From Hyperoodon ampullatus (taxonomy: Eukaryota > Chordata > Mammalia > Artiodactyla > Ziphiidae): DNA of 64,000 nucleotides. The position numbers and the translations under genes were made by a program. How positions within the stretch are numbered: position 1 is the first letter of the stretch; each line of letters opens with the position of its first letter. Below are positions 35,405-47,404 of the stretch, one piece after another. The stretch spans positions 8,987,239-9,051,238 of the forward strand of contig OX457061.1 in assembly GCA_949752795.1 (NCBI GenBank), written 5' to 3'. The notes beneath the pieces are model-generated. The model saw nothing but the letters and a program-made list of their open reading frames with translations, was not told the origin of the DNA and did no database searches.

Positions 35405-35760
35405 CGAATGATATTTATTATTATTATTATTTTTTTAGATGTTGGGGGTAGAAGTTTATTTATTAATTTATTTTATTTTTGCTGTGTTGGGTCTTCGTTT
35501 CTGTGCGAGGGCCTTCTCTAGTTTTGGCAAGCGGGGGCCACTCTTCATCGCGGTGCGCGGGCCTCTCACCATCGCGGCCTCTCTTGTTGCAGAGCACAGA
35601 CTCCAGACGTGCAGGCTCAGTAGTTGTGGCTCATGAGCCTAGTTGCTCCGCGGCATGTGGGATCCTCCCAGACCAGGGCTCGAACCCGTGTCCCCTGCAC
35701 TACCAGGCAGATTCTCAACCACTGCACCACCAGGGAAGCCCCCTGAATGATATTTATTTT
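35405..35760 (-). mobile_element. CHR-family SINE (long form)
   Basis: The body is about 35420-35743, with head 'ccaccagggaagcccc' on the right. Both flanks carry 'gaatgatatttatt'. It is inserted in the 3' end of the L1. Confidence 0.9.
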
Positions 35761-35794
35761 TTTACCACACATGAAAAAAAAAAAAAACTGGAAA

Positions 35795-36230
35795 AAAAGT
35801 CATGTAACTTTATTTTTAACTGTGTCAAGGTGGTAACAGTCTTTGTAATTTAGTAAGTACCTGACCTCTACCCTTAAATTTGAGTGAATGTCGCATTTCT
35901 ACATATTCCCCCTCTCCTACTGGTTTTCCTGCTATATAAGCAATATTTACAAACTCACAGGCAGTTGTGACCTATATTAATAGTACAGTTGCCATTTCAA
36001 TTGTTAAGAGTTTCATAAAAGTAATTAACTCACTAAAAATTTTTTTTTTAAAAACCTACAACATAAAACACTATATGCAAAGTACTGTGGGAGATTTCTA
36101 AGATGATGATGGAATGTCACTGTCCAGAGTTTATAATCTGGTAGGGAGATAAAAAACACGCATACAACCCTGCTATTCAACGCAAAGCCTGATAAAAAGT
36201 ACCACAAAAGAGTTACAAATTCAAGAGGAA
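35795..36230 (-). other. Unique intronic sequence
   Basis: No exon, RNA gene or clear repeat is visible. Confidence 0.4.
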
Positions 36231-37594
36231 TTCAGAGGCGGGAACCTGGTATACTCTACAGTTATATATCCTGTCACTATAAATTTTGGTGTCACCAGGG
36301 TAAGAGGAAGACTTGAGAGCAGCATATAATTCTTCCCATCTACTACATCCTAACCAAAAAATCTAAGAAATACAGAAAAACTAGCCTGAAAAGTTGGGAT
36401 CAGAGTTATCTATATGCAACAAATTTTAATTAAGGACATAGTGGAGATGGGGCCACGATAAAGGGAGACACTGACCTGGCAACTCCACCTGCTATACCAG
36501 GCAATCTGGTAGCAGTAATCCTGACAGAGGACCAACGGATACCTGTTCATCTGGAAGGCCTGCAGCTGAAAAGCCAGGGCAGACCACAGGAAAGGTCTTG
36601 CATATTGGCAACATTCAGAGATGGCTGCATTGGGATACCAAAGGTTGCACACTGCCTCAGCAGAAAACTTTTAAAGACTTCATACGAGAGGGTAGCTCCA
36701 GGAAGGAGGCAAAAACATAGCCCATCCTTTGCCAGCTGGGCCAAAGAGACAAAAATAGGCCCCTGGTAAAACAATTTCACCAACACAGAAGGAAGTGCTC
36801 CAACTCTCTTAACAGTGCCTCAGACCTAGCCTCCAGCCCCAGCCATTTTACTCAAGCTAACCCTGGTGTCCATATAGTCAGCCCATCCTCCAGCAAAAGA
36901 GCTAAGAGTTGATTATAACAGCATTCAGGTAGACAGTGAAGGACCCCAAAATAATCTGCCCAAAAAGGGGGAAATTTTCAGACCTGAACAAAATGTTTCC
37001 CAACATAGTTTTATTCTGTAAATAAATGGGGTCTGTAAATAGATTCTACAATAACCAAGAAAAAGAAAATAGTAAAGTGTAAACAAAGAGCACAGTTTAG
37101 ACAGCATTTTTAAACTGATTTCCACAAACATGAAAACGCAGTCTCCATGAATGAAGTTTAAGGAAGATAAGACAAAACAGTAGAATGATATGAAAAAAAG
37201 AGCCACTGAATTAAAGACAAGATGTAAGGAAACTAAAATAGAGCAAAAATTTAAACAGGCAATAAGGAGCAGAATTGCAACTATAGAAAATGGAATCAAT
37301 GATGTGGAAGGCACTTTGAGGAACTTTTATGCAGGAGGAGGATAAAAATATGAAAACAGCAAGGGAGAAGATAACAGAACAGGAGAACAGAGAATAGAGA
37401 TCCAACATATGGCTAATTAGCGTCCTTGAAAGAAATAACAAAACGAATGGAGTAGAAGGAATAATCAAATAAAATATTTAATAGAAGAAAACTTGCCTGA
37501 GTGTAAAGCCTTGAGTATTCAGAAGAGTCTTGCCTCAGCAGTGGGGACAAATTAGTCCTAGACAAAATGCAGTTCTGGTCCCATTAAACAAAGC

Positions 37595-37829
37595 TTAAAA
37601 ACAAGCCTCAGGGCTTTCCTGGTGGCGCAGTGGTTGAGAGTCCGCCTGCCGATGCAAGGGACACAGGTTCGTGCCCCCGTCTGGGAAGATCCCACATGCC
37701 ACGGAGCGGCTGGGCCCGTGAGCCATGGCCGCTGAGTCTGCGCGTCCGGAGCCTGTGCTCCGCAACGGGAGAGGCCACAACAGTGAGAGGCCCGCGTAAC
37801 GCCAAAAAAAAAAAAAAAAAAACAAGCCT
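37595..37829 (+). mobile_element. CHR-family SINE (short form)
   Basis: The body starts at 37611 and its A-tail ends about 37820. Both sides carry 'aaaacaagcctca'. Confidence 0.93.
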
Positions 37830-38098
37830 CACACATACCACGGAGCAACTAAGCCCATGTGCCACAACTACTGAGCCTGTGCTTTAGAGCCCGTGAGCCA
37901 CAACTACTGAGGCTGCGTGCCACAACTACTGAAGCCCACGTGCCTAGAGCCTGTGCTCCACAACAAGAGAAGCCACCACAATGAGAAGCCTGCGCACTGC
38001 AATGAAGAGTAGCCCCCGCTCTCCACAACTAGAGAAAGCCCGCGCACAGCAATGAAGACCCAATGCAACCAAAAAAAAAAAAAAAAAAAAAGCCTCAA
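37824..38098 (+). mobile_element. 5'-truncated CHR SINE (long form)
   Basis: It starts abruptly at 'accacggagcaactaagccc', lacking the tRNA-like head, and ends in a poly-A run followed by 'agcctca'. It directly abuts the short-form SINE to its left. Confidence 0.88.
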
Positions 38099-38404
38099 AA
38101 GGATTAAAATATTTCCAAATAAATTAATTGTGTTCCAGAACAAAGCTTAAGGATATTTACATAATACAAAAAATCCAGAACCCAACAAGGTAAAATTCAT
38201 GTCTGGCATTCAATTAAAAAAAAAAATCACCTGGGATGCAAAGAAGCGGGAAAATATAAACCATATTAAGGAGAGAGAAAAAAGAAAAACACTGATCAAC
38301 AGAAACAGACCCAGAAATGACAAACTTACACAATTGGTAGAAAATTCTACATCCCATGTGTTCAAGAAAATAGAGGAAAATTAAGCATAGTAGGTAGACA
38401 GGAA

Positions 38405-38427
38405 AACAAACAAACAAACAAACAAAC
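38405..38427 (+). repeat. (AAAC)n simple repeat
   Basis: About six AAAC units inside HAL1-like sequence. Confidence 0.85.
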
Positions 38428-39873
38428 CCATATTGAACTTCTACAGACAAACACTGGATGAGAATAACAAAAGAATTAACATGAAGAATAGATTAGTGAA
38501 CTTGAAAACACAGCAACACAAACAACCTAAAATAGAAAAAAGATGAAAAAAAAAAGAAAACAGGAAGGGGGGAAAGAGTATCAGTGAGTTGTGGGACAAC
38601 TTCAAGGCACAAAATTGGAGTCTCTGAAGGAGTGGGAGGGTATAAAGCCCAAAATTTATTTGAATAACAGCCAAAATCTTCCTGAAGTTGATAAAAACTA
38701 TAAAGCCACAGATCCAAGAAGCTTGACAAACCCCAAGCACAAGAAGTATGAAGAAAACTATACCAAGGCATATCATAATCAAATCACTGAAAACTAGTAA
38801 CGAAGAGAAAATCTTAAAAGCAGCCCGAGAAAAAAGATTCATTGTGTACAGAGGACCAAAGGTAAGAAAGGTTGCAAGCTTCTTGTCAGAAACAATGCCA
38901 GCCAGAAGAAAGGAGACAATGCAAGATGGTAGACATATTTAAAGTGCTGAAAGAAAAAACTGTCAACCTAGAATTCTATACCCAGTCAAAATATCTTTCA
39001 AAATGAAGGTGAAGTACTTTAGATATAGGAAAGTGAATAGAATCCATCACAAAAAAGGTCAAAAGTAAAAAGAACAGGTACATGAAAACAAAAAATTTCA
39101 GACAACAATATTAATATCAAAGTAAATTCAATGTAAAAAGCATCAAATGAGGTGAAAGTTTATTGATAATTGATGAATTCTATAATTCACATGAGGGTTA
39201 CCTTGTGAACTTGTATGTGTAAACGTAGTATAGTTTAAAAAAAAAACACAACAGTGACAGAAACATAATTATAGTAAGAAATATAAATGTCCCTCTTTTA
39301 ATCTTTAATAAATCAATAAGGCAAAAGATAATTTGGATCTAGAGGTTTAGACTGGTTATCATTAATAATGCTAATTTAACTGAAACATACAACCTCTGTA
39401 TCCTACAAATAATACATTTTCTTTTTCAGTTTCCATAGGACATTTACATAAACGATCATTAAGTGGCCACAGAGAGCATCAATAAATCCCCCAAAGCAGA
39501 AATGCATACATGAGCTCATTTGATTACAAGTGATTACACAATAATAAATCTAGAAATGTCAAATTCACAAAATTAGGAATAAGAAATGAAATATAATCAC
39601 ATGATAGAAACTTTTTAAAATAGAAAACAATTTTCCCCTAATAAATTTTAAAGTCTCATTGATAAAAACTTTATAGAAAAATATAGAAATCTAACAGATC
39701 AGTAACTATGGAGAAATGATAAAACATAATCAAATGACTGCCCAAAGCACAACGGGAAAATTCTTTAAAACTAATTCCTATGCTATATAAACTGTTTCAG
39801 AGCGGGAAGAAGGGAGAAAGGGAACAAAGATAGGAGAAAATTTGCTAATTATTTTTTATAAAACCGTGCTATC

Positions 39874-40114
39874 AAAACTGGACAACAGGGGCTTCCCTGG
39901 TGGCACAGTGGTTGAGAGTCCGCCTGCCGATGCAGGGGACACGGGTTCGTGCCCCGGCCCGGGAGGATCCCACATGCCGCAGAGCGGCTGGGCCTGTGAG
40001 CCATGGCCACTGAGCCTGCGCATCCGGAGCCTGTGCTCCGCAACGGGAGAGGCCACAACAGTGAGAGGCCCGCATACCGCAAAAACAAAACAAACAAAAA
40101 AAAAACTGGACAAC
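39874..40114 (+). mobile_element. CHR-family SINE (short form)
   Basis: The body starts at 39888. Both flanks carry 'aaaactggacaaca' (14 bp). Confidence 0.94.
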
Positions 40115-40233
40115 AAAGAAAAAACTGTAAGCCTATCTCACTTATTAACACAGAAAGAAACATTATAAACCACATGGCATTCTGGTTTATTTTAATCTCT
40201 TGTAGGTTGAATGTATTATGAGTGTGACACAGT

Positions 40234-40387
40234 GCGGAGCACAGGCTCCGGACGCACAGGCTCAGCGGCCATGGCTCACGCGCCCAGCCGCTCCGCGGCA
40301 TGTGGGATCTTCCCAGACCGGGGCACGAACCCGTGTCCCCTGCATCGGCAGGCGGACTCTCAACCACTTCGCCACCAGGGAAGCCCC
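40234..40387 (-). mobile_element. CHR SINE lacking its 3' tail
   Basis: The head ('accagggaagcccc' at the right) and middle are well preserved, but the copy stops at 'gcggagcacaggctccgg', without the terminal segment or T-run. It is inverted relative to the SINE 135 bp to its left. Confidence 0.9.
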
Positions 40388-40694
40388 GAGTTTGAGCTTT
40401 AAATGTGGGCACTGCAGGCAGCATTGAAAACTTCTGTGTGACATGCTGTGAAATATGTTCAGAAAGGATAATCTGTTGATGGTCCTAAAGCAGGAGCAAG
40501 TCTGAAATAAAGGTCAATTCTAAGACTTCAGTAAATATGCTCTAGGTTTGAGGCAACGAAAGTAACAGTGGGTATGGAAAACAGAATTGATGGGACTAAC
40601 TGACTGGGTAGGCAGGAAGATGCAAGAGTAGCCCAAGGTACACATAATACTATCAAGAAAATGAAAAGACTACCAAATGTAAAATAATTAGCTA

Positions 40695-40905
40695 GTGGGA
40701 AGCAGCAGCATAGCACAGGGAGATCAGCTCGGTGCTTTTCAATGACCTAGAGGGGTGGGATAGGGAGGATGGGAGGGAGGCTCAAGAGGGAGGGGATAAT
40801 GGGTATATATGCATGCATATGGCTGATTCACTTTGGTGTACAACAGAAACTAACACAGTATTGTGAAGAAATTATACTCCAATAAATATCTATTAAAAAA
40901 GAAAA
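40695..40905 (+). mobile_element. Cetartiodactyl-type L1 3' end
   Basis: 'catatggctgattcactttg' followed by 'gtacaacagaaactaacaca' and 'atactccaataaatatctat' is the 3' UTR tail of relatively young cetartiodactyl L1s, strongly 5'-truncated. Confidence 0.8.
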
Positions 40906-41870
40906 AGATAACCTACAACATGGGAGAAAATATATTCAAATCATATAATTGATAAGTGACTTGTATCCAGAATACATAAAGAACTCTTAAAATTCAATAA
41001 AAGACTACCCAATTGAAAAATGGTTAAAGGATTTGAATAGACATTTCCCCAAAGAAGATATACAAAAGAGCATACAAAAGATGTTCAATATCATTATTCA
41101 TTAGGGAAATGCAAATCGAAACTACAATGAGACATCACTTTTCACCCACTTGGATGGCTATGATAAATAAGACAGACACTAACAAGTGTTGGAGAGGATA
41201 TGGAACGATTAGAACACTTATACATTGCTGGTGGGAATGTAAAACGGGGCAGCCACTTTGGAAAACAGTTTGACAGCTCCTCAAAAAGTTAAACAGAGTT
41301 ATCACGTAACTCAACAATTCTACTCTTAGGTATATACCCAAGAGAAATGAAAACATATGATGTCCACAGAAAACTTACCCATGAATGTCTATAACAGCAT
41401 TATTCATAATGGCCAAAAAGTGGAACCAACTCAAATGTCCTCAACTGATGACTGGATAAATAGAATGTGGTATATCTATAAAATGGAATATTATTCCATT
41501 TTATTACATACTATATGCATTATGCCATTCTTTCGGCAATAAAATAGAATGAAGTATTGATAGATACGACAACATGGCTGAGCCCTGAAACACTGTGCCA
41601 AATGAAAGAAGTGAGACACAAAAGGCTAAATCTTGTGTGATTTCATTTATATGAAATGTCCAGAATAGGGAAATCCAGAGACAAAAAGTAAATCAGCGGC
41701 TGCAAGGAACTACAGGGCGAGGAGTGACTGCAAATTGGTTTTTTTTTTAAAGGGGAGACAAAAATTCTAATATTAAGTTGTGGTGACGGGTATACAAACC
41801 ATTAAATATACTAAAAAAAACCCTCTTAACTACCTATGAATTATGTCTCAATAAAAAAGTTTTAAAAAAT
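40906..41870 (+). repeat. L1 ORF2 3' part and 3' UTR (old)
   Basis: 'catttccccaaagaagatat', 'ttgctggtgggaatgtaaaa' and 'cattattcataatggccaaa' are the well-known end of L1 ORF2. A poly-A-like end follows at about 41.87 kb. Frames are broken. Confidence 0.9.
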
Positions 41871-42141
41871 AGAGTGATGGGGCTTCCCTGGTGGCGCAGT
41901 GGTTGAGAGTCCGCCTGCCGATGCAGGGGACATGGGTTCGTGCCCCGGTCTGGGAGGATCCCACATGCCGGGGAGCGGCTGGGCCCGTGAGCCATGGCTG
42001 CTGAGCCTGCACGTCTGGAGCCTGTGCTCCGCAACAGGAGAGGCCGCAACAGGGAGAGGCCACAACAGTGAGAGGCCCGCGTATCACAAAAAAATAAATA
42101 AATAAAATAAAAAAAAATAAAAAGTAAAAAATAGAGTGATG
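41864..42141 (+). mobile_element. CHR-family SINE (short form)
   Basis: The body is about 41879-42121. Both sides carry 'aaaaaatagagtgatg'. The 3' part repeats 'gagaggcc(g/a)caacag', a small internal duplication. Confidence 0.93.
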
Positions 42142-42204
42142 CAAGGTAAACTAGTTACCAATCCCAACTGGGTAACTAGGAAAATGTCATAATTAGTAGG
42201 AGAG

Positions 42205-42420
42205 ATAACAGCATCTACCACGTATTTAGCGCATGTATTGTAACAGACTCTGTGCAAAGCACTTTTTGTATTCTCATTTAATCCTCATAACAACCCACTC
42301 GATAGATATTTTTTATTCCTATTGTACAGAATAAGAAACAGACAAAGAGGCTAAACTACTTGCCTAAGGCCATATAACCAGTAAGCAGTGAACCTGGAAT
42401 TTAAATTCAAAACACTTGCT
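42205..42420 (-). repeat. MIR SINE
   Basis: 'catttaatcctcataacaac', 'aaactacttgcctaaggcca' and 'gtgaacctggaatttaaatt' form a nearly complete reverse-complement MIR. Confidence 0.85.
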
Positions 42421-42722
42421 CAGGCCCAATACAGTCTGAGAGATGAGACAGTATGGAAAGTAAAGATGAGTATTTTCACAAATAAATACCTGAAACAATC
42501 TACAATGTACAACACATTCATAAACTCCAGAGCAAATTATTCACCGTCTTCAGATTTAATGAAGTACTAGCAATTTTATATGTCACCTTGCAAAGTTAAC
42601 AAAAAAAAAATCCAATAGTAACAGTTCTAAAACAAACACACCAATACCAGCTAACTCCTTCCATTGTTCACTGAGATTATCTGGCTTTTTTTTTTTAAAG
42701 CAGAGGACAAAGGGTAAATATT

Positions 42723-43047
42723 AAAGAATCACTGAACTAGGGCCTCCCTGGTGGTGCAGTGGCTAAGAATCTACCTGCCAATGCAGGGGACATGGGTTTG
42801 AGCCCTGGTCTGGGAAGATCCCACATGCTGCAGAGCAACTAAGCCGGTGCACCACAACTACTGAAGCCCACGTGCCTAGACCCTGCGCTCCGCAACAAGA
42901 GAAGCCACCGCAATGACAAGCCCGCACACCCCAATGAAGAGTAGCCCGCTCGGCGCAACTAGAGAAAAGCCCGTGCGCAGCAACAAAGAACCAACACAGC
43001 CAAAATAAAATAAATTAATAATAATAATAAAAAGAATCACTGAACTA
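42723..43047 (+). mobile_element. CHR-family SINE (long form)
   Basis: The body is about 42740-43030. Perfect flanks 'aaagaatcactgaacta' lie on both sides. Confidence 0.94.
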
Positions 43048-43369
43048 GATGACCTCCAAGATCCCTTCCAACTCTGACGAGTTTAAAAGTAGCCTGTATT
43101 TATTATTCAGCTGAGGAATTGTATGTCAAGTTTTATACACTATTTAAATACCAATTACATACCCTAAAAACACAGAGGACAACAATATAATAGGGAAGCC
43201 GACCCACGAGTGACTTTTCTCGAAGCCCTCCAGAGATTTCTTAATCACAGCACATGGTAATTTGCATGCTTACTGTAGAGAGCACATTTTAGCACAGTAA
43301 ATATTACTTTAGTAAATCTCTAGACTGGCACAAATGTAAAATAATACCAACACCCCATGCGTACAAAAA

Positions 43370-43555
43370 TACTTTAGTCAAATGCTTTACAGTTCACAAA
43401 GCAGACTATGTAAACTTGGGTCTGGCAATACCCCTGTATCATCACACTCACGAGTTAAACTAAAGCTCAAGAAGGTTAAAAGATCTGTCCAAGGTCACAA
43501 TATCTCAGAAGTGGTATGTCAGGATTTAAACAGAAGCGTAATTCCAAATCTAATA
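43370..43555 (-). repeat. MIR SINE
   Basis: 'atgctttacagttcacaaag' and 'gtccaaggtcacaatatctc' fit reverse-complement MIR. Confidence 0.65.
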
Positions 43556-43800
43556 TTTTCCTAAGTTAAAAAAAAAAAGTCACTTAGCAGAAAATTTCTT
43601 GGAATTTAAATGCTCTAACAGTACAAAGTATGGCAGTGATTGGCCTTAAAATGTGCAATATATACTCCTCAGAAGAGAAGTAAAAGAACCTTTCCGGTCT
43701 AGGGCAATTAAATACAACTACATTATTATTTTTTACTGAAAAAGAAACCATTTTAGTAAATAATTTAAAACACTGCATTTTTAGCAAGTTTATAGCTTAC

Positions 43801-43924
43801 CTAATGCAAAGTTGTGTTCCTGGGATAAAGTTCCTTATGCCATGACCATCAAAAAGCAGTATGAATGAGCGAGGAAGAGGAACTCATTTCTTAGTTTTGT
43901 TTCAAATTAAAATCACATTGATTT
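43801..43924 (-). other. ZBTB43: Candidate ZBTB43 non-coding exon 2
   Basis: On the minus strand a strong acceptor (GATTTTTCTTTTCAG) precedes 43924 and a strong donor (TTAG then GTAAGC) follows 43801, giving a 124-nt exon-like interval in unique sequence in ZBTB43 orientation. It has three short upstream ORFs: AUG-UGA at 43918-43913, a 12-codon frame at 43887-43849 and a 4-codon frame at 43849-43835. It does not add coding sequence to ZBTB43. No transcript data support it here. Confidence 0.5.
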
Positions 43925-44104
43925 CTGAAAAGAAAAATCACGTTGAAAATGTAAGAGATGCTGATGCTATTCACTGTGTACCAGTGCCTTGCTAATAAAT
44001 ACTATACTTGTGGGTGAGTGGCAGAAAGAAAATTAATCACGATTGATATTTTTTGGTTATATTAGCTTTGTTTCTGCACCTTCTTAGCTTCTGCCTTTGT
44101 ATTT

Positions 44105-44385
44105 TTTAAATAAACTTTTAATTACGGGATAATTTTAGTTTTACAGAAAAGTTGCAAAAAATGTTGAGTTCCCATATGACTGTCAGCCAGTTTTCTTTTA
44201 ATGTTAACATCTTGTATTACCATGGTACATCTGTCAAAAATAGGAAACCAACACTGGTCGATACCTATGTAATTTTGCAGAATTAAACTATCCTTTGCAA
44301 AAGTGTTTTTGGCCTCCAGACCATTATCAATCAATACCCTTATATTTTCTAATTGGAACACTGTAGCCAAAGAACTTAGTAAAAC
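44105..44385 (-). repeat. Old L1M 3' fragment
   Basis: 'gggataattttagttttaca', 'gttgagttcccatatgactg' and 'gtattaccatggtacatctg' match the complement of an L1M 3' region. Confidence 0.65.
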
Positions 44386-45100
44386 CTATTTTAGGATTTT
44401 TAAAAAACAAGCTACCTACTTTGTGAAGTTTGATTCATGCCACAGCTGAATGTTTACTTAAACACTTCAGGGCAAATGGTCCATTGTGGTAAATTCTTTG
44501 AGATTCAAAAGAGAAGTTATTGTTCTAACCACTAACTCCCCACTTATCAGTCATCCTGCCATTACGTTACAATAAAGCCAAGGAAATGTTTTTAACTGCA
44601 CCCTCATATTCATTAGAATTCCGGATAAGAAGCTCAATCAAGAAAGCAGAAGGAAGAAACAGCACTTGCTGGTATGTATGTTCTACATACCAACAAAATA
44701 AGTTTTTTCCTCAGTATGTTACAAATAAGACAAAAGTTTCTTTCTATTCTAATTGCAAACATAAATAAGGTAAAAAGGAAAAGTTCATGAAAATAATATA
44801 GAACTATATTCAACTGATTATAAGAGGCACATTTTTTTCACATTTTTAAATTTCTGAAATTAGCATGTGATATCCAGGTGGAAGTTATAACAGTTGTCTC
44901 TGCCTAAGACAATGATAGAGCATTCCTGAGAGCCTCATCAACGTTTCTGATGGCACAAAAGATGACACTGTGGAAAAGCACGGATGCAACTCTGAATTGA
45001 AAAGTATTCAAGAGTAGGAAGGTTAAGAAGGTTAATGAACATTTTAACCAATTTATTTCACTTTTCTTCTTTTTACACATACACTAGAGTATCATTTTAA
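44386..45100 (-). other. Unique intronic sequence
   Basis: No exon, RNA gene or clear repeat is visible. Confidence 0.4.
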
Positions 45101-45104
45101 AATG

Positions 45105-45297
45105 TCTAGGGACTTCCCTGGTGGTGCAGTGATTTGGACTCCGCGCTCCCAATGCAGGGGGCTTGGGTTCAGTCCCTGGTGGGGGAACTAGATCCCACGT
45201 GCATGCCGTGGCTGAGAGTTCGCATGCTGCAACTAAGAAGCCCGCCCGCCCCAACTAAGACCCGGCGCATCCAAAAAAAAAAAAAAAAAGTCTAAAT
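45105..45297 (+). mobile_element. CHR-related SINE (short, diverged)
   Basis: The body is about 45111-45289, from 'gacttccctggtggtgcagt' to a 17-nt A-run. A short 'gtcta' duplication flanks it. Confidence 0.88.
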
Positions 45298-45867
45298 AAG
45301 TTTAAAAATGTAAAGAAGCGTATGTAATAGCTTAATTGGCAGTGTTTTCTCTTCCTTTGGTGGTACATAAAATAATCGATGGTATCTAGGATTCAATATG
45401 GTAGTAATTCTGCTGCTACACGTTATAAGAAACCTTGATAAACTAGCTTACAAACAAACCGATAACTTAGATGAGAGAACATAAAACAAAGGCCTCCCCC
45501 ATCAGAAAACACACAAGAAAATAACACAATTTTTCATTATTATAATAAAAAGACTATTTTTCCAACCCTAAGAGTTTTCTTCATGTGAAAAGTTAAAATC
45601 TTCCTCAAATTTTCTGCTTGTGTAGCAGATTCCTGAACTGAATCCAATAGAATATGGAGGGACAGCCAGGGTGGGAACCTGCTACAAGTAGAAATTTTAA
45701 ACTAAATTCTTTCAACCAAACTCCTTTTCTAAGGACCTTGGCTGTGGAGAGCAGGCATCAAGAAACGTAAGTTCAACTAAATGTTCCTAAAAGCTACAGA
45801 ATGAATTTTTAAAGTCACATTTTTCATAGAGCTTGTTAGTTCCAGGAATCTACACTTAGCAATTTTT

Positions 45868-46200
45868 TTTGGTAAAAATATACCTAACATGAAATTTACC
45901 ATTTTAACCATTTAAAGTGTACTATTAGTGGCATTAAGTACATTTATGTTGTTGTGCAACCATCACCATTATCCATTTGCAGAACTTTTTCATAATCCCA
46001 AACTAAAACTCTGTATCCATTAAACTCTCCACGCCCTCCTCCCACTCAGCCCTTGGTAAACTATACTCCACTTTCTGTCTCCATGAATTTGCCTATTTTA
46101 GATACCTCATATAAGTGGACTCATATAATATTTGTTCTTTTGTGTCTGGCTTATTTCTCCGGTGAATACTTTTGTAAAGCAAAGAATGAAGAACCCCAAA
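45868..46200 (-). repeat. Old L1M 3' fragment
   Basis: 'aaatttaccattttaaccat', 'caaccatcaccattatccat' and 'acctcatataagtggactca' are the familiar complement of an L1M 3' region. Confidence 0.8.
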
Positions 46201-46990
46201 TTATTATGTTTCTCATAATTTAACTGTACACAGTGACACAATCTCTGAACTAAGCATACAGCTCTCCCAGAAATTCTGCTACTGTTCCATGAGCCCCAAG
46301 GGGCAGAGGATCTCAGACCCTTCCTTAGCCTGGAGACAGGCCTGGTTAAGCAGCTGTAACTCAGAAAGCAGGCTCTTTAGAACCCTGGAGGCCATGTGGA
46401 TGGAGCAAAGGGAAGTAGGGAGCTGGGCAGGCCTGAAAAACCACGGTAAGAAAAAGCAAGGATTCATCAAGCTACTTTGGCCCTGAGATGGCCTGCTCTC
46501 TGTCCTCCAGGAGCTCCTGCACCCTGACACTTAGGCTGGGCGACACCTGTCAGAGTTGAGGTCAGACGGCAGTCTAGTCGCTGACATTGTCACCCGTGCA
46601 GGAAGCTTCACAGGGTCATGAGTCACCTTCCATGGCTCAGAGGTCAGGGCAGGCCCGCCCAGAGAAACCCAGTTAGGAGAGGCAGAAACAAGACAGAAGG
46701 ACACACGACTGGCAGAGAGAGAGAGAGAAACACAGATGGGCAAAGAGCTGGACCGACAGGCAGGCCATGAATGAGAGTTAAGGACTAAAAGGGAAACACA
46801 TGGTCAACAGACACAGAAGCAAGATGGAAACAGAAATAAAGACAGGGTCCAGATACTCAGAGATGAGTTCGAGAGAGACAAAGTGGAGAGAAATACAAAA
46901 TTGACAGGAGCCTAGTTGAGAGGCAAAAAGGGCAGGTAGACAACAGGTGACACAGACAACAAAAAAGGTGAAACACAGAGGTAAACAGAG
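46201..46990 (-). other. Unique intronic sequence, purine-rich end
   Basis: This is intron 1 close to the promoter. At 46.68-46.98 kb it is AG-rich with repeated 'gacaga'-like units. No gene is seen. Confidence 0.4.
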
Positions 46991-47404
46991 GCAGATATCA
47001 GCGAAGTCCCGGCGTAGTCTTTCTCCCGGCCTTGACTCGATCCCGAGGCCGCTAAGCCGCGCCCACCCGGCGCCCCCGAAAGGCCGGCGGGCGGACTGAC
47101 GGGGGGGGCAGGATCTCTAAGCGCTCTGGCCCGCTGAGGTCCGCCACCGTGGGGTGACCTTGGGCGAAATGCTGCCTCAGGGGCCTTGGGGTCGCTGTAC
47201 GCACGCCGGGCTGGCCGGAGACCGCAGGGGTCGGACCCGGGGTGCCGGGACTCCAACGGCCCGCGCGCGGCTTCAGCATCCCGGTCGGCGTAATGGGCCT
47301 GGCGGTGCCAGCGGTGCACGCGCCTCGACCTGCAGAGAAGCCCTTATTCCTCACCGGTTTCCCTTCCTGCCCCCTTGCTACCCGTTGTCCAGACTCCGAC
47401 ATAC

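Larger units (their letters stand above)
31565..35790 (+). repeat. L1M/HAL1-type LINE, nested with LTR and SINEs
   Basis: The 5' UTR-like start 'aaaatggtggagtaggaagc', ORF1-like sequence at 32.1-32.5 and 32.9-33.5 kb, the ORF2 start at 34.2-35.0 kb, and a 3' end at 35.2-35.4 kb ('ttgtatacctgaaaatggtt') appear in order. It is broken by later insertions and by stops and deletions in every frame; no functional ORF remains. Confidence 0.7.
36230..39400 (+). repeat. Second HAL1/L1M-type LINE copy
   Basis: 5'-UTR-like sequence at 36.4-36.9 kb is followed by lysine-rich ORF1-like sequence at 37.0-37.5 and 38.1-39.0 kb ('aagtgctgaaagaaaaaact'). It is degraded and interrupted by two SINEs. Confidence 0.6.
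28385..43800 (-). other. ZBTB43: ZBTB43 intron before the coding exon
   Basis: A 15.4-kb intron if exon 2 (43801-43924) is used, otherwise part of a 19-kb intron from exon 1. It is dense in transposons: HAL1/L1-like copies, two MLT1 LTRs, a mariner-like element and many CHR SINEs. Sequence at 28.4-29.5 kb and 29.6-30.1 kb is largely unique. Confidence 0.75.

Noticed and set aside
39849..40424. A 191-codon minus-strand ORF and many similar 60-120 codon ORFs.
   Set aside because: They are translations of CHR SINEs; the same peptide recurs at every copy.
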